Source: JABAQJ01 sp046327745 (GTDB lineage: Bacteria > Gemmatimonadota > Gemmatimonadetes > Gemmatimonadales > Gemmatimonadaceae). From it: a stretch of DNA of 64,000 nucleotides. Below, piece by piece: positions 28,355 through 38,109 of this stretch. The position numbers were made by a program, and so were the translations under genes. The stretch is taken from NCBI GenBank assembly GCA_046327745.1, contig JAXLXV010000010.1:62001-126000 (forward strand), in the 5' to 3' direction. Numbering within the stretch: the first letter of the stretch is position 1; every line of letters starts with the position of its first letter. The notes under the pieces are model-generated. The model had not been told where the DNA came from. It ran no database searches and saw only the letters and a program-made list of their open reading frames with translations.

Positions 28355-28460
28355 TGACGGGACAAGGACGAACCATCGCACGGTATTCCGCATGGACGGG
28401 ACAGCGACGAAACACCGCACGGCATTACGTATAGACGGGACAAGGACAACCCACCGGATG
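28324..28460. repeat. 39-bp tandem repeat spanning a start codon
   Basis: About three and a half units of 39 bp. The GACGGGAC element recurs at 28356, 28395 and 28434. In the frame of the minus-strand gene each unit encodes VPSMRNAMRWFVL-like residues, and the innermost unit supplies the start and the head of the signal peptide. The unit length, a multiple of three, keeps the frame open through the array. Confidence 0.8.
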
Positions 28461-28583
28461 CACGGACAAGGAGAGTTGGACGTAGAGCTGATCGCTACCA
28501 CCTGACGCTCCACATGCGGCCGTCGTCAACCGTCGGCCTCGAGTATGGGACGAAGCGATTGGCGACGCGGATAGACGGTGAGG

Positions 28584-29735
28584 TCAGAGTCCGCCGCGTG
28601 CCACCAGTTGGCGCACGATGACGTTGCGCTGGATCTCGTTCGTCCCCTCGCCCACGATCATCAACGGCGCATCGCGGAAATACCGCTCGACGTCGAACTC
28701 CGTGGAGTACCCGTACCCGCCATGCACGCGAATCGCGTCGAGCGCGATCTCCATGGCGACTTCCGACGCGAAGAGCTTGGCCATCCCCGCCTCCAAATCG
28801 CATCGCTCCCCACGATCAAAACGCTCGGCGGCAAAACGAGTGAGCTGACGGGCGGCCGTGAGTTTGGTGGCCATGTTCGCCAAGTAGTTGCCAACGGACT
28901 GATGCTTCCAAATGGGCTCGCCGAATGTCTCGCGTACCTGCGCGTAGGCGAGGGAGTCCTCAAAGGCCGCCGTGGCGACGCCAAGTGCACGCCCCGCCAC
29001 CTGCAACCGTCCCGTTTCCAGCCCCTTCATCATCTGGGCGAAGCCCTGGCCGGGTTCGCCGCCGAGGATTGATGAGGCGGGGGTGCGATAGTCGTCGAAG
29101 AACAGCTCACAGCTCTCCACCCCTTTGTAGCCGAGCTTCGGGAGGTCCCTGGCCACTGTCAGGCCGGGGCCGTGTTCGACGAGGACGATAGAGATGCCGT
29201 GATGACGGGGCGCCGCGGGATCTGTCTTCACCAGCAGGGCAATGAGCCCAGAGCGGCGAGCATTGGTGATCCAGGTCTTGGCGCCGTTGATGACAAGATC
29301 GTGGCCGTCAGTCAGCGCGACCGTGCTGATGGCCTGCATGTCCGACCCGCCTTTGGGTTCGGTGAGTGCCATCGTCGCGCGAACACTGCCACTAGCCATA
29401 GCAGGCAAGTACTTCTCCTTCTGCGCATCCGTGCCGAAGGCGACGAGCAACTTCGCGACGACCGTGTGGCCCCCCATCGCGCCGGCGAGACTCATCCAGC
29501 CGCGCGCCAGTTCTTCCGTGATTTGAACGTAGCAGGGCATGGAGACCGGATTGCCGCCGTAGGATTCGGGCACGGCCAGTCCGAAAATGCCCATCGTCTT
29601 CATGGTGTCGATCCACGCTGTGGGATACTCGTTGGCGTGTTCGACCTCGCGGACCTGTGGCCGCACGTCGCGGTCAATGAATGCGCGCACGGTCGCTACG
29701 ACGGCGGCTTCATCGTCATTCAGATGGAGTGGCAC
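28584..29735 (-). CDS. Acyl-CoA dehydrogenase
   Basis: This 383-residue FAD flavoenzyme of the acyl-CoA dehydrogenase family has the N-terminal helical domain, the flavin-contacting ATMALTEPKGGSD and WITNARRSG segments, and the C-terminal IRVHGGYGYSTEFDVERYFRD. VGEGTNEIQRNVI carries the usual catalytic glutamate. It oxidises an acyl-CoA to the enoyl-CoA and passes electrons to ETF. Chain-length preference cannot be told. No other beta-oxidation gene is adjacent, so it stands alone. Confidence 0.92.
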   Translation of the reverse strand: MPLHLNDDEAAVVATVRAFIDRDVRPQVREVEHANEYPTAWIDTMKTMGIFGLAVPESYGGNPVSMPCYVQITEELARGWMSLAGAMGGHTVVAKLLVAFGTDAQKEKYLPAMASGSVRATMALTEPKGGSDMQAISTVALTDGHDLVINGAKTWITNARRSGLIALLVKTDPAAPRHHGISIVLVEHGPGLTVARDLPKLGYKGVESCELFFDDYRTPASSILGGEPGQGFAQMMKGLETGRLQVAGRALGVATAAFEDSLAYAQVRETFGEPIWKHQSVGNYLANMATKLTAARQLTRFAAERFDRGERCDLEAGMAKLFASEVAMEIALDAIRVHGGYGYSTEFDVERYFRDAPLMIVGEGTNEIQRNVIVRQLVARGGL

Positions 29736-29950
29736 CTAACGCCTCCGTCACGAGTCGTGGCGGTAAAACCGGTAAGGTCATGCAGCCGTTGATCTGCGCC
29801 GACTGTGGACGGCAGAGCGGGCCGCGGTAAGTATGACGCTGTGGAGGCAGCATCGCGAGCGCAGGGGCGTCATGACTTGCGACGCGAGACAACGAGGGTG
29901 ACATTCGGCGCGCGTTGTGTGGGGAAGGCCTCTATCGCCGATTGTCGGAT

Positions 29951-31384
29951 ATGCGGATTGGAACTGAGGGGAGCGGTTGGTCGGCAGCGGTTGCCGTGTT
30001 GCTGTCGGCGACGGCGTACTATCTCGGAACCGGCCTGCATCCATGGTGGCCACTGGTCTGGGTTGCGCCGCTCCCGCTGTTACTCCTGCCAGCCGGGATG
30101 TCTCGTTGGCGAGGGCTGACTCTGTCGTTTGTGGCGTACCTTGCGGGCAGCCTCAACATCGTCACGTACTTGGGTCGGTTGCTGCCGATACCGGCCATCC
30201 TTATCGCACTGGTGGCACCGGCGGCGATCTTCGCGCTAACGCTCGAGGCGCATCGCTCCGCCATGCGCCGCGACCACGCCTTGGCCATGCTCGCCTTTCC
30301 CGCGGCCTGGACGTCGTATGAGTTCATCCTGGCGCGCTTCTCGCCGGACGGCACGGCGTTGAACCTGGCATACACGCAGGTCTCCAACCTGCCGGTGGTG
30401 CAACTGGCCAGCGTCACTGGCCTGTGGGGCATCTCGTTTCTCGTCACCTTGCTTCCGGCTGGTGTCGCCGCGGCGTGGAGCTGGCGGCGGCGCGCTGGAC
30501 GCAGTGTGCTGGCCGTGGGCCTGCCGCTGTGCGCGCTAGCCCTCGTCGTGGGCTACGGATGGTCGCGTCTCCGCGCGCCGATCACGACGCCGTCCGTACG
30601 GGTGGGAGCTGCGGTGAGCGACACGAGTGTGCACCTCTTCAAGACCGCGGCGCGCGAGCAGGCCATGCCGGTTGTGGCGGCGTACGCCGCGCGGGTGGAC
30701 GCGCTGGCAAAGGCCGGCGCCCAAGTCGCTGTGCTGCCGGAGAAGTTTGTCGGCGTCGCACCCGGCTACGAAGCCGACGCGTTCGAGGTCATGCGAGCGG
30801 CGGCCGTGCGCAACCGGGTGTTCGTCGTCGGCAGCTTCAACCTTGTGGACCGAGCGCCGCTGCGGAACCTGGCCTTCGTCTTCGCTCCCGATGGCAGCCA
30901 GCGTGTGGCCTACGACAAGGCCAACCTCTTGCCATCCTTCGAGCAGGGATATCAACGGGGTCGCGCACCGGGCGTGTTCGCACTCGGCGACGCGCCGGCG
31001 GGGGTGGCGATCTGTAAGGACATGGATTTTCCCGGCTGGTTGCGCGGCTATGCGGCCGCGGGGACGCGCATTCTCTTCGTGCCTGCCTGGGACTTTGTGA
31101 TCGACGGGCCGCTGCACGCGCGTATGGCAGTCATGCGCGGCGTCGAGGGAGGCTATGCCGTCGTCCGAGCGGCGCAGGAGGGACTGTTGCTGGTGACGGA
31201 TGACCGCGGGCGCGTCCATGGCGAACGCGCATCCTCCAGTGCCGGCGAGCTGCAACTGACCACAGAGGTGCCGCTAGGCGCCGGCGGCACGTTCTACAGT
31301 CGAACTGGGGACTGGTTCGGGGTCCTGAGCTTACTGATACTCGTGGCATCGTTGGCCACCGGACGTCGTCCGAAGCAACGCTGA
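29951..31384 (+). CDS. Apolipoprotein N-acyltransferase (Lnt)-like membrane enzyme
   Basis: This 477-residue protein has about six N-terminal membrane helices, a nitrilase-type catalytic domain and one C-terminal helix (FGVLSLLILVASLATG), the Lnt plan. The candidate catalytic triad is Glu in AVLPEKFVG, Lys in AYDKANLLPSFE and Cys in AICKDMDFP. Lnt adds the third acyl chain to lipoproteins, which are numerous here. The motifs differ from classical Lnt (CKDMDFP instead of CYE..FP), so it may be a divergent paralogue with another acceptor. Start at ATG 29951; a TTG at 29915 would add 12 residues. Confidence 0.75.
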   Translation: MRIGTEGSGWSAAVAVLLSATAYYLGTGLHPWWPLVWVAPLPLLLLPAGMSRWRGLTLSFVAYLAGSLNIVTYLGRLLPIPAILIALVAPAAIFALTLEAHRSAMRRDHALAMLAFPAAWTSYEFILARFSPDGTALNLAYTQVSNLPVVQLASVTGLWGISFLVTLLPAGVAAAWSWRRRAGRSVLAVGLPLCALALVVGYGWSRLRAPITTPSVRVGAAVSDTSVHLFKTAAREQAMPVVAAYAARVDALAKAGAQVAVLPEKFVGVAPGYEADAFEVMRAAAVRNRVFVVGSFNLVDRAPLRNLAFVFAPDGSQRVAYDKANLLPSFEQGYQRGRAPGVFALGDAPAGVAICKDMDFPGWLRGYAAAGTRILFVPAWDFVIDGPLHARMAVMRGVEGGYAVVRAAQEGLLLVTDDRGRVHGERASSSAGELQLTTEVPLGAGGTFYSRTGDWFGVLSLLILVASLATGRRPKQR

Positions 31385-31456
31385 CGGCGTGACCAGCGAT
31401 GGCGATGCGCGACGGTTGAACACGTCATACAGAAGCGACGGGCGACCGTGCGAAGC

Positions 31457-32713
31457 CTAACGTATGGCGAGCGGCCGCACCGTGCCGGGGGTACTGCCGG
31501 TGAGCACGAGGATCGCGTCGTACGCGTGCAGGAAGCGATCCTGCGCGGCGTTCAGCGTCGAGCCGCCACTGAGATACTCGCGACGGACGGCGCCCATGTC
31601 GAACAAGGACCACCCACTCCGTGCCAGCGCTGGGAGTAACCACGTCGTGAAGGGCAACTCGACCTCGGGCTTGCCAGTGGGCTCATACTGCCCGCTCAGG
31701 ATGTTCATGCGTGACGACTTGGAGCCGGCACCGCCGAGTACTAACAGGTTGAACGCGCGTTCGCCGCGCCCCTCGGCGACAATCGTTGCGGCCGTGCCAA
31801 GGTCCAGCGTGTTCGTGTAGTTCCACCCGCGCATCATGTGGCTGCCGCCGAACTTGAACAGCACACGGGGAGCGGGCTGCTGGTGCTCACTGGCGGCGAG
31901 CGCCTTGGCCAGGTTCTCGCGCATGAACTGCGAGCGCATGAGGTTGGACTCGTATCCTCGCCCCGACAGGAACAACCGGTTGATGCGCGCGGTACGTTCG
32001 AACAGGTCAATGATGTCGCGAGCACGGGCGGGGATGGTGCCGCCGAAGGCCGCGCGAAGCGCCGTGAACACCGAGTCCGGTGCCGACCAGGCGAAGAGTT
32101 TCGATGGGTTGTGCTGCGAGAAGGTCATGGCAAAACCACTATCGGCGCTCTCGCGCGCCCGTCTGACGGCGGCCTTTCCGCTCGGCGGCGCCAGCGTCTC
32201 CAGTTCGCGCAGGTAGAATCGGTCTGCGGAGACGTCGTAGTCCAATCCCCAGATGCGCATTGGGGCAGCGTCGCCGGATGGGCGCAGCGTCGAGGCAAGC
32301 ATGGCCCGCTCTTCGGCGAGCGTGTAGAACGGAATCGAGGAGTACCAGGTCGCCATGAGGGAGTCGAGTGCCGCATCACTCCCCGCGCGACCACTGAGGG
32401 CGTTGATGCGTTGCCCCTGCAGCGGGCTGATCTCGATGGCCAGCGTGTTGTATCCGGCGGGCCGGAGTTCACGGAGGAGGGCCTGCACCACCTGGGGCGT
32501 TTGGGCCACGCCATGCTCTTCACCGACCAGGAAGAAGCGCGCCTTCTTTCCCTCGTCCACCAACAGGCGTCCGCCGTCGCCAGCGAGTCGTCCGTCGGCG
32601 AGGCTGACGGTGTGGCGATTGGCGACCAGGATGCGAGTGAGGGTCGTGTCCTGCGCGCACAGTCCGAACGCGGGAGCCAGTGCGAGAGCAAGTGCAATGG
32701 ACAGGGATCGCAT
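31457..32713 (-). CDS. Secreted erythromycin-esterase/ChaN-like protein
   Basis: This 418-residue exported protein (signal cleavage near GLCAQ) has FFLVGEEHG, a GExH motif, and later FGGSHMMRG. These two histidine-containing motifs are typical of the EreA/ChaN/TIKI-like superfamily. The central region is helical with no other recognised domain. Erythromycin esterases are cytoplasmic, whereas this one is exported, so macrolide resistance should not be assumed. A haem- or peptide-directed activity is possible. Confidence 0.65.
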   Translation of the reverse strand: MRSLSIALALALAPAFGLCAQDTTLTRILVANRHTVSLADGRLAGDGGRLLVDEGKKARFFLVGEEHGVAQTPQVVQALLRELRPAGYNTLAIEISPLQGQRINALSGRAGSDAALDSLMATWYSSIPFYTLAEERAMLASTLRPSGDAAPMRIWGLDYDVSADRFYLRELETLAPPSGKAAVRRARESADSGFAMTFSQHNPSKLFAWSAPDSVFTALRAAFGGTIPARARDIIDLFERTARINRLFLSGRGYESNLMRSQFMRENLAKALAASEHQQPAPRVLFKFGGSHMMRGWNYTNTLDLGTAATIVAEGRGERAFNLLVLGGAGSKSSRMNILSGQYEPTGKPEVELPFTTWLLPALARSGWSLFDMGAVRREYLSGGSTLNAAQDRFLHAYDAILVLTGSTPGTVRPLAIR

Positions 32714-33066
32714 ATCGAGGGGCTGGGGGGCTCAGCAAGGTGCGGCGTGCAACCTGTGGCGGCGGGTGGCGTCAGGCAACTCGGCTCATCACATCGTCGC
32801 GGCAAACCGCACGGGCAACGCGTAGCGGAGCCTGCCGAAAGCCTGCGGGGGCGGCGCGCGAAGCGGTAGTGACGGCTCCCCTTCCGGCGGCCCGCCAGGC
32901 GGACGCAACCGAGGGGGGCGTGCCGTGGGGCATCCAAGGGCACGGAACGACACGGCGCCTGACCCCTCCTGACACTTCTCCGGGCCTACTTGCGTTGGGG
33001 TCACATGCCCCCGAGTTTGCCCCTGCGCCCGAGACGATGGACCGACATACGGCCCGGAGTAATGCC
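32714..33066. other. Divergent intergenic region before kinase-TPR protein
   Basis: About 350 bp between the divergent Ere-like and kinase genes. A CGTGCC/GGCACG stem lies near 32920-32945. No convincing gene or promoter motif was recognised. GGAG at 33056-33059 serves the kinase start. Confidence 0.5.
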
Positions 33067-35682
33067 ATGAGTGCTGATCTCCAACGCGAGCTACAGGACG
33101 TCGTTGGAGACACGTACCAGATCGAGCGCGAGTTAGGCGGTGGTGGGATGTCGCGCATCTTCGTGGCGACGGAACGATCGCTGGGGCGCCGCGTGGTGGT
33201 GAAGGTCCTGCCGCCCGACCTGGTGAGTGGCGTGAGCGAGGCGCGCTTTCAGCGCGAGATTCTCGTCACTGCCAACCTTCAGCATCCGCACATCCTTCCG
33301 GTGCTGTCGGCGGGGGCCAACTCGGACCTGCACTATTACATCACGCCGTATGTCGAAGGGCAGTCGCTCCGCGATCGCCTAACGCTGGACGGACCGATGG
33401 CAACCGCGGATGCCGTGCAAATGCTCCGCGACCTGGCCAGTGCGCTCGCGTATGCGCATTCGCGCGGCATCATCCACCGGGACGTGAAGCCGGAGAATGT
33501 GCTGCTCTCGGGCGATCATCCGATTCTCGCCGACTTCGGCATCGCCTCTGCCGTCCGCCGGGCCACACAGGCTCACCGGTTGACCGTGACGGGGGAGAAT
33601 CCAGGCACACCGGGGTACATGGCGCCCGAGCAGATGATCGAGGAGCGGGAGACCGATCCGCGCATCGATGTCTTTGCGCTGGGCGTGGTAGGTTACGAGC
33701 TGTTCACGGGCAAGCTCCCGTTCGAAGGGCGCACCCCGCACGCGATGGCCGCGGCGTATTTCGGTGGACCACCGCCGTCCTTCGCCAGCTTCAAGAAGGA
33801 TGTGCCCGCCGCCGTCACCGCGGCGATCGCTCGCGCGCTGTCCACGGATCCTTCGCAGCGATTCCCCGACGCAGGGGCGTTTCTGGCGGCCATGCGATCT
33901 TCGGCCGCCGGCGATCGTTCGGCGCGCACGCGGCGCATCGCGGGCATGGTCGGAATCGGCGCGTTGCTCGCGGCCGGGATCTTGTATGTCGCGTTGCGAA
34001 GTGAGCAGCCAGCGCCTAACGCCCCCGCGGCGGAGGCGAGCCGCAACATGGTGGCGGTCCTTCCGTTCCGGAACCTCGGAGACGCCAGCGATGCGTATTT
34101 CGCGGATGGTGTGACGGAGGAAGTTACCAGCCGACTCGCGACGTTAGGCGGATTGGGCGTCATTTCCCGTACGAGTGCGGACCAATACGCGAACTCGACG
34201 CGACCCCTGCGCGAAATCGCCCGAGAACTCGGCGCCGACTACATCCTGGAAGGAAGTGTACGCTGGCAGCGCGCGCCGGGAGGCGGGGGAGGGGGGCGCG
34301 TCCGAGTGACTCCCCAGCTCATTCGCGTGAGCGACGATAGTCACGTCTGGGCTGAGGCGTTGGATGCCGACCTGAAGGACGTGTTCACGGTGCAGTCGCA
34401 GATTGCCGCAAAGGTCGCCGAAGCGTTGGCGATTGCCCTGCCTGGAGCGCAACGCCAGCGCATGGGGTCGACTCCCACAGCCAACCTGAAGGCGTACGAC
34501 GCGTACATCCGGGGCGACCAGTTGTTCTCGCGCGAGGGGGCCATTCCGACGTCGCTCGTGCGGGCGGCGCAGCTGTTCACAGACGCCGTGACGGCGGACC
34601 CTCAGTTTGCCGTGGCGTTTGCGCGGCTGTCGTTGGTTCACGCGCGGCTGTATGAAATGTTCGCCGATCACACGCCGCGTCGCCTGGAACTAGCGCGTCA
34701 AGCTTCGGACTCGGCGTTGGCCCTGGATCCTTCGTTGCCCGAGGGACACTTGGCACGTGGACGATTCTTCGAGGCGACGGACGATCTGGAGCGCGCCGCC
34801 GCCGAGTACGCGCTGGCCGTCAAAGGTAAGCCTAACGATAGTCAGATCCTGGCGGCCGGCGCCGCGGTGATGGCTCGGCGCGGCCAGTGGACCGAGTCGA
34901 CGAACCAATTCCGGCGGGCCGCGCAGCTGGATCCGCGCTCGGTTCAGGTCAACCTGGACGCGTCCGTCGTCTATTCGTTCTCGCGCGACTATCGCACCGC
35001 CATGCGGTACGTGGAGCAGGCGATTCTCGCAGACTCTGGGGTGATTGAGCCTTGGATCACCAAGGGTCGCCTGGAGTTGTTCTTGCTCGGCGATCGGGCC
35101 CGGGCACGAGAGACGATGCGCGGCATTATCCTGCGCTTTGGCGCCGAGCGTGCCGCTTCTGCCGAAGGCTTTGATTTTGCACCGCTGGTGCTGGACTCGG
35201 CCGACTTAAACATTCTGGCCCGGGTGCCAGCGACAGCCTTCGGCAGCGATCCACTCTCGTACCATTTCTTTCGCACGCAGCTCTTTGAAGCGTGGCAGCC
35301 AGCGCGTGCTCGGGCGCATGCGGACACCGTTTTCATGATTGCCCAGGACTTGGTGAAGCGCGAGTCGAACAACTTTCGCGTGGCATCTGGGACGGCGTAC
35401 ATGAATGCCATCACTGGCCACCGCGACGTGGCTATCTCCGAGATGCGCCGTGCGCTGCAGCTGACGCCGAGTACGCGGGATCGCACGGCGTGGAGTGAGG
35501 TGGCGACGATGGCGATGCGTGTGTACACGATCGTGGGGGAGAATGACGCCGCCATTGATCAGATCGAACAATTGGTTACCACGCCGGCCCTGATGAGCGC
35601 CGCCTTTATCCGCACGGAGCCGCGTGTTGCGTCACTGCGCAACTCTCCGCGCCTGCAGGCAATCCTCGCCCGAGCGCCGTAG
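33067..35682 (+). CDS. Ser/Thr kinase with TolB-like and TPR extracytoplasmic region
   Basis: This 871-residue receptor-like kinase has a GGGGMSRIF P-loop, Lys46, HRDVKPEN, DFG (ADFGIAS) and GTPGYMAPEQ, all canonical. A single membrane span lies near 291-310. The extracytoplasmic part starts with a TolB/FlgO-like domain (VAVLPFRNLGDASDAYFADG, GADYILEGSVRW), followed by several TPR-like helical repeats (about 465-870). This layout is frequent in Gemmatimonadota and Acidobacteriota and is presumed to sense envelope proteins or peptides. A paralogue lies at 59151. Start chosen by GGAG spacing; an ATG ten codons upstream is possible. Confidence 0.88.
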   Translation: MSADLQRELQDVVGDTYQIERELGGGGMSRIFVATERSLGRRVVVKVLPPDLVSGVSEARFQREILVTANLQHPHILPVLSAGANSDLHYYITPYVEGQSLRDRLTLDGPMATADAVQMLRDLASALAYAHSRGIIHRDVKPENVLLSGDHPILADFGIASAVRRATQAHRLTVTGENPGTPGYMAPEQMIEERETDPRIDVFALGVVGYELFTGKLPFEGRTPHAMAAAYFGGPPPSFASFKKDVPAAVTAAIARALSTDPSQRFPDAGAFLAAMRSSAAGDRSARTRRIAGMVGIGALLAAGILYVALRSEQPAPNAPAAEASRNMVAVLPFRNLGDASDAYFADGVTEEVTSRLATLGGLGVISRTSADQYANSTRPLREIARELGADYILEGSVRWQRAPGGGGGGRVRVTPQLIRVSDDSHVWAEALDADLKDVFTVQSQIAAKVAEALAIALPGAQRQRMGSTPTANLKAYDAYIRGDQLFSREGAIPTSLVRAAQLFTDAVTADPQFAVAFARLSLVHARLYEMFADHTPRRLELARQASDSALALDPSLPEGHLARGRFFEATDDLERAAAEYALAVKGKPNDSQILAAGAAVMARRGQWTESTNQFRRAAQLDPRSVQVNLDASVVYSFSRDYRTAMRYVEQAILADSGVIEPWITKGRLELFLLGDRARARETMRGIILRFGAERAASAEGFDFAPLVLDSADLNILARVPATAFGSDPLSYHFFRTQLFEAWQPARARAHADTVFMIAQDLVKRESNNFRVASGTAYMNAITGHRDVAISEMRRALQLTPSTRDRTAWSEVATMAMRVYTIVGENDAAIDQIEQLVTTPALMSAAFIRTEPRVASLRNSPRLQAILARAP

Positions 35683-35859
35683 CGAGCAACACGCGTCGTC
35701 GCGCTCGCACGTACGTCCGTTACAGGCACAACATCAGTTGAACCCCGCTGGCAATATTCCCGCGGTGTCATTAGCCTCTGGGCACTCGTCAGGCAGCGGC
35801 GTGGTGTCGGACCTGGCGGACGGAACCGTAGCGCACCAATCACCAAGAGGAATGGTCGT

Positions 35860-36609
35860 ATGAACGTTCGGGGTTTAGTCACGATGGTGCTGGTTACCTG
35901 TGCGGCAAGTAGCTATGCGCGGGCGCAAGAAGCGAAGAAGCCACCGGTCATGGAATTCACTGGAGACCTTGGGATCGTCGACGTGACGGGCAATACGTCG
36001 GTTTCCACGTTCAATTCGAATGAACGCCTGATCCGTCGATTTGCCCACTGGGAGCTGCAACAAGTATTCGGCGCCGTGTATGGGAAAGCCGACGGGAAGG
36101 AATCGTCGAATCTGTGGCGCTTTGGTTTGCGCGGCGACTACGGGCTCGGGTCGCGCTTTGCGTTGTATGGACTCACCGCGTTCGATCGCAACAAGTTTGC
36201 CGGCATCACATCGCGGTTTTCTGAGGGGTTGGGCCTGGTGGGCAAGCTGATTGTCACGGATGTGGATCAACTCAACATCGAGGGTGGGTTTGAGCTGACG
36301 CAGCAGGACAATGTAGATGGTACCACCGACAACTTCTCGTCGTTGCGCGGCGCCACCACGTGGAAGCACGCCTTCAGCAAGGCGGCCTACTTCTATCAGG
36401 CGGCGGAGTTCCTCCCCAACCTGAGCGAGAGCAAGGATCTCCGCATCAATACCGAAACCGCACTCGTGGCGCCCCTATCGACGCACATTGGGATGAAGTT
36501 TTCGTACGTCGTGCGGTTCGACAATTTGCCATCGCTGAACGCCGCGGGAACGGCACCACTTCGGAAGTCAGACCGCATCTTTTCCGCGGGCATTCAGCTT
36601 TCGTATTGA
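35860..36609 (+). CDS. DUF481 (YdiY-like) outer-membrane protein
   Basis: This 249-residue protein has a signal peptide (cleavage after SYARA). It consists of amphipathic beta strands with alternating aromatics, such as VFGAVYGKADGKESS, FGLRGDYGLGSRFALYG and FSYVVRFDNLP. It ends in SY, with the terminal tyrosine fitting an outer-membrane barrel. It matches the DUF481 family, also called YdiY. Function unknown. It lies 178 bp after the kinase gene, possibly as a separate unit, and is followed by a terminator. Confidence 0.78.
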   Translation: MNVRGLVTMVLVTCAASSYARAQEAKKPPVMEFTGDLGIVDVTGNTSVSTFNSNERLIRRFAHWELQQVFGAVYGKADGKESSNLWRFGLRGDYGLGSRFALYGLTAFDRNKFAGITSRFSEGLGLVGKLIVTDVDQLNIEGGFELTQQDNVDGTTDNFSSLRGATTWKHAFSKAAYFYQAAEFLPNLSESKDLRINTETALVAPLSTHIGMKFSYVVRFDNLPSLNAAGTAPLRKSDRIFSAGIQLSY

Positions 36610-36731
36610 GTCGGACCAAGCGTCTGTTTTCGCACGGCCGTGGTCGCGGCCGGTTCTAGCGCCTCGAGAGCTTGCCGCGCGCGAGCGCAAAGAAGGTCCG
36701 CGAATTGCGATCTTGAATACAGCAGCAGGGG

Positions 36732-36758
36732 CGGGCCGACCGGACATTGGTCGGCCCG
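36732..36758 (+). terminator. Stem-loop terminator
   Basis: CGGGCCGACC and GGTCGGCCCG form a perfect 10-bp stem with a seven-base loop. It lies between the DUF481 gene and the acyltransferase and separates the two. No long T-run follows, so termination is probable but not certain. Confidence 0.65.
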
Positions 36759-36798
36759 TCGTGCATCAAGCGGGCGCGACGAATGCCAAGGGGGTCAG

Positions 36799-38013
36799 GT
36801 GTCCTCGTCCGACCAGGTTGAAAGCACACCTTCTGCTCCGCATGCCAGCAGTTCCAGCGAGCGCGTTCCCGTGCTTGATGGCCTACGGGGCGCCGCGGTG
36901 TTGTTGGTCATGTTCGGTCACTTCGGCAAGCCAGATACGACGGGCTTCGGCGTCACCGTTGAGCGAGCGATTTCCTCCTTCGGGTGGGCTGGTGTCGACC
37001 TGTTCTTCGTGCTCTCCGGGTTCCTGATCACCGGCATTTTGCTCGACACGCGTGAGTCGCCGTCGTACTTCCGCACGTTCTATACGAGGCGGTTCTTGCG
37101 GATCTTCCCGCTGTATTACGTTTTCCTGGCGTTGGTCCTTTGGCTCTGGGCGCCGAGGGCGGGCGCGGATGAAGCCATGCAGCGGCAGGGGTGGCTGTGG
37201 GCGTACCTGACGAATGTCGATCTCGTGCGGCATGGCGTGTTCTTCGGCGCATCGTCAGCGCTGAACCACCTGTGGTCACTCGCGGTTGAGGAACATTTCT
37301 ATTTTGTGTGGCCATTCTTCGTGTTGTTGCTGGATCGCCGGGGGCTGATCGTCGCGGCCATTTTGGGATTCCTGGGCGCAGAGGCGGCTCGAATAGGGTT
37401 GCAGCTGCACGGATCGCGGGCCATCGCCGCCTACATGCTGACGCCGACGCGTGTGGATGGGTTGGCCATCGGCGCCCTGCTGGCGATGCTGGCGCGCTCC
37501 CCGGGAGGGCTGACGCGATGGAAGCCGTATGCGCCGTGGCTCCTGGCTGCAGCGATCGGAGGCGTCGTGTACGTGTTTTCGAAGGAGCCGCATTTCTATT
37601 ACAGCTCATGGAAGGTGATTCCGGTAGCCCTGCCGTCACTGGCGATCGGGTTCGGCGCCTTGTTGCTGCTCACGGTGGCGGGTGAACCGCAGAGTGTGCT
37701 GCAGCGGGTCTTTCGCTCGGGGACGCTACGGTTCTACGGCCGCTACAGTTATGGACTGTACGTGTGGCATCCGCTGGTCGGGTGGCTGCTGACGGGGGCG
37801 GGACTCACCCAGCAGGTACTCGCGCGCATGGTGCCCGGTGGCGCCATCACTGCCGTGACCTCATTCGTCCTTCGCACAGGCGTCGCCACTGGCGTGGCAC
37901 TTATCAGCTGGCGAGTGATCGAGCAGCCCTTTCTTCGGCTGAAAGATCGCGCCACCTATGCGCCATCGACACGATCGATGGTTGAGCCGGCTCGTAGCCA
38001 ATCGGCATGGTGA
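36799..38013 (+). CDS. Acyltransferase 3 (OafA/YrhL-like)
   Basis: This 404-residue integral membrane acyltransferase has about ten spans. Hallmarks are VPVLDGLRGAAVLLVMFGHFG with the catalytic-type histidine, FFVLSGFLITGILL, YTRRFLRIFPLYY and SLAVEEHFYFVWPFF. Such enzymes move acetyl or other acyl groups from the cytoplasm onto surface sugars such as O-antigen. The GTG start follows AGGGGG. No polysaccharide cluster is adjacent, so the acceptor is unknown. Confidence 0.85.
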   Translation: MSSSDQVESTPSAPHASSSSERVPVLDGLRGAAVLLVMFGHFGKPDTTGFGVTVERAISSFGWAGVDLFFVLSGFLITGILLDTRESPSYFRTFYTRRFLRIFPLYYVFLALVLWLWAPRAGADEAMQRQGWLWAYLTNVDLVRHGVFFGASSALNHLWSLAVEEHFYFVWPFFVLLLDRRGLIVAAILGFLGAEAARIGLQLHGSRAIAAYMLTPTRVDGLAIGALLAMLARSPGGLTRWKPYAPWLLAAAIGGVVYVFSKEPHFYYSSWKVIPVALPSLAIGFGALLLLTVAGEPQSVLQRVFRSGTLRFYGRYSYGLYVWHPLVGWLLTGAGLTQQVLARMVPGGAITAVTSFVLRTGVATGVALISWRVIEQPFLRLKDRATYAPSTRSMVEPARSQSAW

Positions 38014-38109
38014 CACGGATGTAGTTCGTGCGGCGCGCCGTGCCTCATGCGCCAAGGCGCGCCGCGAGTCGATGGCGACTCTTGCGGAACATCCAGGTCG
38101 ACGTTACCG

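Noticed and set aside
28355..28513. N-terminal extension of the FG-GAP-like protein through the 39-bp repeats
   Set aside because: Not chosen as the start because it hides the signal peptide inside the protein. Kept as a finding about the repeats.
31457..32713. Macrolide-resistance gene
   Set aside because: The protein is exported and only shares superfamily motifs. Resistance cannot be claimed.
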